In this document: piece by piece, positions 6,344 to 11,056 of the stretch
Layout: each line of letters begins with the position of its first letter
How positions within the stretch are numbered: position 1 is the first letter of the stretch
Assembly (NCBI GenBank): GCA_902476475.1
Contig: CABSDO010000071.1
Location: forward strand, 1 to 11,056
From: an uncultured Collinsella sp.
GTDB lineage: Bacteria > Actinomycetota > Coriobacteriia > Coriobacteriales > Coriobacteriaceae
Direction of reading: 5' to 3'
Length of the DNA stretch: 11,056 bases
The notes under the pieces: model-generated
Told to the model about the DNA's origin: nothing
What the model saw: the letters and a program-made list of their open reading frames with translations, nothing else
Database searches by the model: none
Program-made: the position numbers and the translations under genes

Positions 6344-7744
6344 CTACTCAATATAGCTGGGGTTCTTCTTGATGATCACGCGTGCAGCGATGAAGGAGAC
6401 GACGATGGCGATGATGGCGACAACGCATGCCAGCACGAAGTTGCCCATGGACCCATCGGGAGCGATAAAGATGAGTGCCGAAAGAAGGCCGGGGCATGCT
6501 CCCGCAACATATTCTTTCAGAACAAAGATGCCTGCAGGGAGTCCAGCGCAGAGCGCGCCGATTGCCGTGCCGACAAGCAGGCGGGGACGCTCGATGAGGC
6601 AACCGTAGAACGCGGGCTCGGTTACGCCACAGAGTGCGGTGACGGCAACCGTGGTGACCATACCCCTCTTCTCCTTGTTTCCCTTCATGGCAGTTGCCAA
6701 GGCGAGACTCGTGCCGCCAATGCAGAGGTTTGAGATGAAGCCAAAGATGATGGGCGCCCAGCCGAGCTGCGCCAGGCTTGTAACTTCGATCGCAATGTAG
6801 GCCTTATCAAGACCGAGCATGACAAAATAGGGGTTAAGGGCTGCAAGGATTGGAGTAGCGATAAATGCCACGTTATCCATGAGCCACGTGACGGCATCAC
6901 TCAGCGCGTAGCCCATCATGCTGCCGGCGGGGCCGAGGATAATCAGCTCAACAGGCACGACGATGAACATGGTGAGCAGCGGCTTCAAGAACAGTTTGGT
7001 AACGTCGGGGATGATTTTCTGAAGACCGCGATCAACAAAGTACATGAACACAACGCCCAGTACGATTGGCACCACCGTGCTCGAGTAGTCATTCGTCGGG
7101 ATGGGGATGCCAAGAAAGTCGAGGCCCTCGGCACCGCTAATAGACGAGCTAATCATGATTGCGCCCAGCAGCGCGCCCATGATAGGCTGCATCTTCATGA
7201 CGGCAGCGAGCTGATAGCCGAGGTAAACGGGCAGGAAGCTAAATGAGGCGCTGAAGATCGCCAGCAGAACCTGGGCAGTTCCGCTATCGGTGCTCAATCC
7301 ACAATAATTGACCAGGAGATTCTTAATCGAAAGAATGAGTCCACCAACGATGAGCGCTGGGACGATGGGCATGAATACCTGTGCGGAGACATTTCCGAAT
7401 TTCTCAACCAGGCTCATGGCAGTGTTGCCGCTTTTGATGCCCTCTGCAAGATCCTTGGCGGTTTGGGCATCGTCGGCAACCGTGCCGCCGCCGACTTCGA
7501 TTCCAGTGAAATCGAGGAAGTCGTTGTAGGCCTCGGTGACGTTGGGGCCGATGATCACCTGAAGCTGGCCACCGCTGACTACTGCCCCGAGCGCCTGATC
7601 GGCCGATTTGGCGAGCTGGAGATCGATGGTCGAGGTGTCTCGTGCGTCGATGCGAAGGCGCGTCGCACAATGAGTTACCGATGTAATGTTCTCTTTGCCG
7701 CCAACAGCCTTTAGGACTGTTTCGGACATTGCCTGATATTTCAT
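6344..7744 (-). CDS. PTS beta-glucoside/sucrose-type EIIBC permease, without a IIA domain
   Basis: This inner-membrane permease of the Glc/beta-glucoside/sucrose PTS superfamily imports and phosphorylates a sugar. The IIB domain (about 1-80) carries the phosphorylated cysteine C26 in SVTHCATRLRI and the fold signature LGAVVSGGQLQVIIGPNV. The IIC domain (about 110-458) has multiple hydrophobic segments (for instance 121-140, 158-180, 222-237, 256-275, 330-350, 434-456) and the conserved GVTEPAFYG (373-381). The usual GLH motif of beta-glucoside IIC reads GLDKAYIAIE here (311-320), so sugar specificity may differ. The protein ends at 466 aa, without the roughly 150-aa C-terminal IIA of BglF-type enzymes, so an EIIA must come from elsewhere. 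The start has AGGAG about 6 nt upstream, overlapping the end of the glucosidase gene 9 nt away; the two form an operon. The glucosidase partner suggests a beta-glucoside substrate, but the exact sugar is unknown. Confidence 0.9.
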   Translation of the reverse strand: MKYQAMSETVLKAVGGKENITSVTHCATRLRIDARDTSTIDLQLAKSADQALGAVVSGGQLQVIIGPNVTEAYNDFLDFTGIEVGGGTVADDAQTAKDLAEGIKSGNTAMSLVEKFGNVSAQVFMPIVPALIVGGLILSIKNLLVNYCGLSTDSGTAQVLLAIFSASFSFLPVYLGYQLAAVMKMQPIMGALLGAIMISSSISGAEGLDFLGIPIPTNDYSSTVVPIVLGVVFMYFVDRGLQKIIPDVTKLFLKPLLTMFIVVPVELIILGPAGSMMGYALSDAVTWLMDNVAFIATPILAALNPYFVMLGLDKAYIAIEVTSLAQLGWAPIIFGFISNLCIGGTSLALATAMKGNKEKRGMVTTVAVTALCGVTEPAFYGCLIERPRLLVGTAIGALCAGLPAGIFVLKEYVAGACPGLLSALIFIAPDGSMGNFVLACVVAIIAIVVSFIAARVIIKKNPSYIE

Positions 7745-7753
7745 CTCTTTCTC

Positions 7754-9172
7754 CTAACCTTCCTGCTCCTGATACTTCGAGATAAGGTCTCGGTACCAAT
7801 ACCAGCTCTTTTTGGGGGTGCGCTCCAGATTGTTCTCGAAGTCGATATGGACAAGTCCGTATCGTTTTTCGTAGCCGTTGATCCAGCTATACAGATCCAT
7901 CGTCGACCAGAGGTAGTAGCCCTCAACGCGCGCGCCGTCGCGCTTAGCCCTCATCATGTGCTCGATGAACTGGCCCAGAAGCTCGATGCGGTCATCATCG
8001 TGGATCATTCCGTCTGCGTCTGGTTGCTCGTAGGCGCCATGTCCGTTTTCCGTAATAAAGATGCGGGGCGCGTCATAGCGCTCGTGGATATCCATGATGG
8101 TTGAATACATGCAACTTGGGAGTATTTCGCGGCCCCATTTATTGCGGGGAACATTGCTGTCGCGAGCGCTTTCAAACAAGGGCGCAATGCATTTTCCTTC
8201 GACCTTTTTGCTCGAACTGCCCTTATTGTTCGCCGAAACGGCAAGCTCTCCACCGTGCCAGTCGGTTACATACTCTCGGCAATACACGTTGAGTCCAATA
8301 AAATCGACTTTACCGTCTCTGAATTCTTCTACGTCATTTGGGGATCGATAGAGCGAGACGCCAAGTTTTTCAAGGATTTCGTCCATTTCTGGCGGCAGTT
8401 GACCCTGAAGCGCTGGTGCCAGAATCATGCGATTGGCGAAAAAGTCTGCGTATCGAAATACGTCATCGGGGTGCTCGGTTGCCGGGTCGAGTTCGACAAC
8501 GCCGCCATCGTGGACGGCGCCGATGATGCCGTCGTAGCCCATTTGACGATATGCTCGGACTGCGAGTGCGCTTGCGCGCATCAGGTTGTACTGAAACTGC
8601 ATGTACGACTGAACGTCGAGCGATCGATTGGGGGGATAGTTGCCCAACATGTTTACGCAGTAGCTGTAGAAATGCGGCTCGTTAACGGTGGCCCAGATTT
8701 TAACGCGGTCTGCAAAGCGCTCAAAGCAAATCTTGGCGTAATTGCAGAACCACTCTGCCATGTCGTTGTTCAGCCATCCGCCTTTGCAAGCAAGCGTGAA
8801 TGGCAGATCGTAATGGAACAGCGTAACGTTGGGCTCTATGCCATTTTCGAGGCAGCAATCAATGACCCGATTGTAAAAATCGATACCCTGTTCATTCACT
8901 TCGCCGATACCCGTGGGGATGATTCGGCTCCATGAAAGGGAGAAGCGATAGGTGTTTTGTCCGCCTTCTTTCATCATGCGGATATCTTCTTCATAGCGAT
9001 GGTAGAAGTCGCAAGAAATATCACCGTCAACATGATTGATATTCTTATTGCTCGTGTGGCTAAAGAAATCCCACTCGCCAAGGCCTTTACCGCCTTCCTT
9101 CCAGGCACCCTCACACTGATAAGACGCCGTGGCGGAACCCCACAGAAACGGCATGTTGTTCTCGTTGCTCAT
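7754..9172 (-). CDS. Glycoside hydrolase family 1, 6-phospho-beta-glucosidase
   Basis: This cytosolic GH1 enzyme is expected to hydrolyse a phosphorylated beta-glucoside delivered by the adjacent PTS. At 472 aa it has normal family length. The acid/base is E165 in TVNEPHF, and the nucleophile is E375 in FITENGHG. Q19 (SYQCEG) and H120 (FHYDLP) are further sugar contacts. The 6-phosphate site is diagnostic: S429, K436 and Y438 in SWINGYEKRYG match the S-x6-K-x-Y pattern of phospho-glycosidases such as LacG and BglA. The ATG at 9172 (MSNENN) is chosen because AAAGGGG lies 6 nt upstream; an ATG at 9190 would place that site inside the coding region. It is first in its operon, with the PTS gene following after 9 nt. 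A 6-phospho-beta-galactosidase is less likely but cannot be excluded. Confidence 0.93.
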   Translation of the reverse strand: MSNENNMPFLWGSATASYQCEGAWKEGGKGLGEWDFFSHTSNKNINHVDGDISCDFYHRYEEDIRMMKEGGQNTYRFSLSWSRIIPTGIGEVNEQGIDFYNRVIDCCLENGIEPNVTLFHYDLPFTLACKGGWLNNDMAEWFCNYAKICFERFADRVKIWATVNEPHFYSYCVNMLGNYPPNRSLDVQSYMQFQYNLMRASALAVRAYRQMGYDGIIGAVHDGGVVELDPATEHPDDVFRYADFFANRMILAPALQGQLPPEMDEILEKLGVSLYRSPNDVEEFRDGKVDFIGLNVYCREYVTDWHGGELAVSANNKGSSSKKVEGKCIAPLFESARDSNVPRNKWGREILPSCMYSTIMDIHERYDAPRIFITENGHGAYEQPDADGMIHDDDRIELLGQFIEHMMRAKRDGARVEGYYLWSTMDLYSWINGYEKRYGLVHIDFENNLERTPKKSWYWYRDLISKYQEQEG

Positions 9173-9239
9173 GAATCCCCTTTCCATCATTCAACACGGT
9201 GGATACGTGCGGTGGATTTACGATTAAGATGACGTCAAC

Positions 9240-9282
9240 TGATTTGAATCATAGGAGAACGACCGAAGCTGATTGATTCAAT
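9240..9282. promoter_or_regulatory. Candidate operator between the glucosidase-PTS operon and the RpiR-family regulator gene
   Basis: TTGAATCA (9244-9251) and its exact complement TGATTCAA (9274-9281) lie 30 bp apart, about three helical turns. Each sits in its own small palindrome: TGATT-TG-AATCA at 9240-9251 and ATTGA-T-TCAAT at 9272-9282. A related TCATTCAA lies near 9186, by the glucosidase start. The placement in a divergent promoter region fits the RpiR-family regulator as ligand. No convincing -35/-10 pair was found on either strand. Confidence 0.45.
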
Positions 9283-9284
9283 AA

Positions 9285-10157
9285 ATGAACCATGATTTCG
9301 AGGAGAGTGGAAAGAGAGATCACGTGAATATCAATGACTTCGATGTGCTCAATCGCATTAGCTCCATCATCAACAGCGAGTCTGGGTCAAATGATGCCGC
9401 CATCGCCCGGTATCTCATCGCTCACCTTAGGCGTTCGAGCGAAATCAATGTTGCCGCGATAACCCGGGATGCATTCGTGACTCGTTCTGCTGTTCGTCGT
9501 TTTTGCAATCGATTGGGCTACCAGTCTCTCAGCGATCTGAAAGAGTCTTTTTCTCAATCTGTATTTCCAAGCGACTTAAGCCATAGAGAGGCGGAATTTG
9601 GCTATGAGGAGTACAGGGCAGAGCTCGATGTGCGCATGATCGAGATGTTCGCTGAGGTTGAAAGCAGTGTTTCCGATATCGTTATTAAGCACCTTGCGGA
9701 CGAAATTGAGGGCCATAAAAACGTTGAGATCTGGTGCACTAATAATGTGAGCTCCAACCTTGTTCGATTCCAGCAGGAAATGTTCTATACGGGCAAGATA
9801 GTTCGCATAGTTGCAGGGGCTAATGTTGCGGAATTGAAAAACGCAGAGGATGCTTCGCAGTCATTGATAATTCTCGTATCGGTTTCTGGGCTATTTGCGT
9901 CACAGGCGTGTGAGTATCTTGACCGCCGTTTGGGCAGGAAGATTCTTGTCACAGCGTTTAGCAGCGATGACAAAGCGAAATCTTTCGATCGTGTCTATCG
10001 TCTCGGTAACGCGGGGAACGGAATTGATCGTCTTGGCGTTTACTCGAAATACGCCATGACGTATTTCTTTGACCTACTTTCATCGTGCTACTTGAGTCGC
10101 TATCCCTGCACCAAGGGAGAGCCGCTCTATGGATCTACATTGGCCTGGCCCGAGTGA
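9285..10157 (+). CDS. MurR/RpiR-family transcriptional regulator (HTH + SIS domain)
   Basis: The 290-aa protein has the two-part RpiR architecture. The N-terminal HTH covers about 20-90 (VLNRISSIINSESGSNDAAI, then VTRSAVRRFCNRLGYQSLSDLKESF, the expected recognition-helix region). The C-terminal SIS domain, a sugar-phosphate-binding fold, covers about 135-270, with IILVSVSG (195-202) as the ligand loop and ILVTAFSSDD (220-229) as a later strand. Its divergent position next to a phospho-glucosidase and PTS suggests that it controls them in response to a phosphorylated sugar; repression or activation cannot be told. The start is uncertain: ATG 9285 has no ribosome binding site, while the in-frame GTG at 9324 lies after a purine-rich GGAAAGAGAG and would drop 13 charged, non-domain residues. 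Apparent GC is lower than in the housekeeping operon. Confidence 0.88.
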   Translation: MNHDFEESGKRDHVNINDFDVLNRISSIINSESGSNDAAIARYLIAHLRRSSEINVAAITRDAFVTRSAVRRFCNRLGYQSLSDLKESFSQSVFPSDLSHREAEFGYEEYRAELDVRMIEMFAEVESSVSDIVIKHLADEIEGHKNVEIWCTNNVSSNLVRFQQEMFYTGKIVRIVAGANVAELKNAEDASQSLIILVSVSGLFASQACEYLDRRLGRKILVTAFSSDDKAKSFDRVYRLGNAGNGIDRLGVYSKYAMTYFFDLLSSCYLSRYPCTKGEPLYGSTLAWPE

Positions 10158-10189
10158 TTGCGGTCCTATAGTTCTCCCACCAGAAGAAT

Positions 10190-10253
10190 GAGCGTGGATA
10201 ATCTCCCACTTTGGCCGCAAAGCAATGTCAAAAATGGGAGATTATCCACGCTC
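10190..10253. repeat. 64-bp element with perfect 19-bp inverted arms
   Basis: Arms GAGCGTGGATAATCTCCCA (10190-10208) and its exact complement (10235-10253) enclose 26 nt. The spacer contains its own hairpin CTTTG-GCCG-CAAAG (10209-10222). It starts 32 nt after the regulator stop, but no T-run follows, so it is not a standard terminator. Related partial copies lie at 10264-10287, 6140-6152 and 6089-6098, which points to a repeat family. Confidence 0.85.
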
Positions 10254-10287
10254 GATTTCAAACGGGAGGTAATCCAAGCTCGATTCT
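10236..10287 (+). repeat. Imperfect direct repeat, 24-bp unit with 28-bp period
   Basis: The segment 10236-10259 recurs at 10264-10287 with 19 of 24 bases the same (shared blocks GGGAG, ATCCA and GCTCGATT). The first copy is also the right arm of the 64-bp inverted element. A 13-bp piece, AAGCTCGATTCTG, at 10276-10288 recurs exactly at 10361-10373. Confidence 0.6.
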
Positions 10288-10289
10288 GC

Positions 10290-10342
10290 CTGGGATGCCC
10301 GATCTTCTGTCTGGGAAGCCCAATCTCGACCTATATATAGGT
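10290..10342. repeat. Tandem 16-bp repeat followed by a 14-bp palindrome
   Basis: CTGGGATGCCCGATCT (10290-10305) recurs as CTGGGAAGCCCAATCT (10311-10326), 14 of 16 identical with a 21-bp period. The perfect palindrome ACCTATATATAGGT (10329-10342) follows immediately. The stretch 10158-10517 has no supported gene and consists largely of such short repeats. Confidence 0.6.
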
Positions 10343-10517
10343 GCAAATGAGTCGATATCAAAGCTCGATTCTGAAGACGTACTCCACCGTGCCAAAGTGT
10401 TACCTCGGAGAATGTCACCAGCGTAGCGAAATCCACCGTCCTTCATATCTAAACTCAACAAAACTGCAGGTCAAAGGCATATAGATACGCCCGGCACCGT
10501 GTATCTAGAGGTTTTCG

Positions 10518-10547
10518 TTGACAGCTCCCAAGGTTGCATCGTATTAT
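10518..10547 (+). promoter_or_regulatory. Promoter of the tRNA-Tyr-Thr-Met-tuf unit
   Basis: A consensus -35 TTGACA (10518-10523) is followed 18 bp later by TATTAT (10542-10547). Transcription should start near 10554, about 55 nt before tRNA-Tyr. A 7-bp inverted repeat TAGATAC/GTATCTA (10482-10488, 10501-10507) lies just upstream of the -35. Confidence 0.8.
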
Positions 10548-10609
10548 CTTTTTCGTTCGCGGGGGCGGCGGTCCAAAAGACCAAAGAACCTGCGGATACT
10601 TGAACGATT

Positions 10610-10691
10610 GGGAGTTTGCCCGAGTGGTTAATGGGGACGGGCTGTAAACCCGTTGGCTCTGCCTACATAGGTTCGAATCCTATAGCTCCCA
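10610..10691 (+). tRNA. tRNA-Tyr (anticodon GTA)
   Basis: This is a class II tRNA with a long variable arm. The acceptor stem is GGGAGTT/AGCTCCC (10610-10616, 10684-10690), including one G-U pair. The anticodon stem ACGGG/CCCGT encloses CTGTAAA, giving anticodon GTA (10644-10646). The T loop is TTCGAAT. The discriminator is A10691; the next bases are CCC, so CCA is not fully encoded, unlike in the neighbouring tRNAs. Confidence 0.96.
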
Positions 10692-10701
10692 CCCGTCAAG
10701 T

Positions 10702-10777
10702 GCCTGTATAGCTCAGTCGGTAGAGCACTTCGTTGGTAACGAAGAGGTCACCAGTTCAAGTCTGGTTGCAGGCTCCA
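10702..10777 (+). tRNA. tRNA-Thr (anticodon GGT)
   Basis: The acceptor stem is GCCTGTA/TGCAGGC (10702-10708, 10767-10773). The anticodon stem CTTCG/CGAAG encloses TTGGTAA, giving anticodon GGT (10735-10737) for ACC/ACU codons. The discriminator is T and CCA is encoded (10775-10777). It lies 10 nt after tRNA-Tyr and complements the separate TGT isoacceptor at 5737. Confidence 0.97.
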
Positions 10778-10781
10778 GTAA

Positions 10782-10858
10782 GGCGGTGTAGCTCAGCTGG
10801 TTAGAGCCCACGGTTCATACCCGTGGCGTCACTGGTTCGAATCCAGTCACCGCTACCA
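10782..10858 (+). tRNA. tRNA-Met (anticodon CAT), probably elongator
   Basis: The acceptor stem is GGCGGTG/CACCGCT (10782-10788, 10848-10854) with a G-U first pair. The anticodon stem CACGG/CCGTG encloses TTCATAC, giving anticodon CAT (10816-10818). It lacks the three G-C pairs at the base of the anticodon stem and the 1-72 mismatch of initiator tRNA, so it is not the initiator. A lysidine-modified tRNA-Ile2 is a less likely alternative. CCA is encoded. Confidence 0.93.
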
Positions 10859-10867
10859 GGTAACACG

Positions 10868-10926
10868 GTGGCTTTCCTATCAACTAGGGGAGCCACTTAG
10901 GTTTAAAGGCATGTCCCGCCGGGGAC
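10868..10926 (+). promoter_or_regulatory. tuf leader with two hairpins
   Basis: Between tRNA-Met and tuf, a 12-bp stem (10868-10879 with 10885-10896, two G-U pairs) and a small GTCCC-GCCG-GGGAC hairpin (10913-10926) precede the tuf ribosome binding site. No T-run follows the first stem, so processing between tRNA and mRNA is as likely as attenuation. Confidence 0.5.
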
Positions 10927-10947
10927 GACCTTGAAGGAGGAGGCTTC

Positions 10948-11056
10948 ATGGCCAAGGAAAAGTTCGAGCGCACTAAGCCGCATGTCAACATCGGCACCAT
11001 CGGTCACGTCGACCACGGCAAGACCACGCTGACCGCCGCCATCACCAAGGTTCTCT
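10948..11056 (+). CDS. tuf: Elongation factor Tu, 3'-truncated by the window
   Basis: The first 36 codons read MAKEKFERTKPHVNIGTIGH followed by VDHGKTTLTAAITKVL, which is the EF-Tu N-terminus. The G1 nucleotide-binding loop GHVDHGKT is at residues 19-26. EF-Tu is the GTPase that delivers aminoacyl-tRNA to the ribosome. The start has an excellent AAGGAGG (10934-10940) 7 nt upstream. It lies 89 nt after tRNA-Met with no promoter or terminator visible between, so it is probably cotranscribed with the tRNAs, as tufB is in E. coli. The gene runs off the window. Confidence 0.97.
   Translation, partial: MAKEKFERTKPHVNIGTIGHVDHGKTTLTAAITKVL

Noticed and set aside
8255..8935. 226-aa open frame on the + strand
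   Set aside because: Antisense to the GH1 glucosidase gene, whose catalytic motifs are intact.
9173..9190. Upstream ATG (9190) as start of the glucosidase
   Set aside because: The strong AAAGGGG lies between it and the ATG at 9172, so the downstream start is the one served.
10158..10340. 60-aa open frame following the RpiR-family gene
   Set aside because: It runs across the 19-bp-arm inverted repeat, lacks a ribosome binding site and shows no protein-like features.

Overview
The window is high-GC bacterial DNA with short intergenic gaps and good Shine-Dalgarno sites. The gene order ispD-ispF-cysS-rlmB-NYN nuclease, the codon choice, and the tRNA-tuf linkage suggest a gut actinobacterium of the Coriobacteriia, most likely Collinsella or a close relative. 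That assignment is inference from style and gene order, since no database could be searched.

Left block (1-4292, + strand): a housekeeping operon. It holds the 3' part of ispD, then ispF (non-mevalonate isoprenoid synthesis), cysS (cysteinyl-tRNA synthetase), rlmB (SpoU-type 23S rRNA 2'-O-methyltransferase) and a YacP/Rae1-like NYN ribonuclease. Genes overlap or lie 3 nt apart, except for a 143-nt gap between cysS and rlmB. That gap is filled by a 103-nt, nearly continuous hairpin carrying three symmetric tandem G-A modules, which is the most striking non-coding signal here. The operon's likely terminator lies inside the 3' end of the convergent neighbouring gene.

Middle block (4235-6343): a minus-strand gene fuses an excisionase/MerR-like helix-turn-helix to a HipA-like kinase. 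Its promoter carries three copies of a 12-bp operator half-site around a -10 box, so it looks self-regulated. It is followed by a tRNA-Thr(TGT) gene with promoter and terminator. A roughly 480-nt gene-free stretch then holds two tandem 55-bp inverted-repeat elements and a terminator.

Right-middle block (6344-10157): a carbohydrate cassette of lower apparent GC. A GH1 6-phospho-beta-glucosidase and a PTS EIIBC permease (no IIA domain) form a minus-strand operon, with a divergent RpiR-family regulator (HTH + SIS). The permease imports and phosphorylates a glycoside, the glucosidase cleaves the phosphorylated sugar, and the regulator probably senses a sugar phosphate. Short related repeats bracket the cassette, suggesting insertion or exchange.

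Right end (10158-11056): a repeat-rich gene-free region contains a perfect 19-bp-arm inverted repeat and several smaller repeats. A strong promoter then drives tRNA-Tyr, tRNA-Thr(GGT), tRNA-Met(CAT) and the start of tuf (EF-Tu), an arrangement reminiscent of the tRNA-tufB operon of E. coli.
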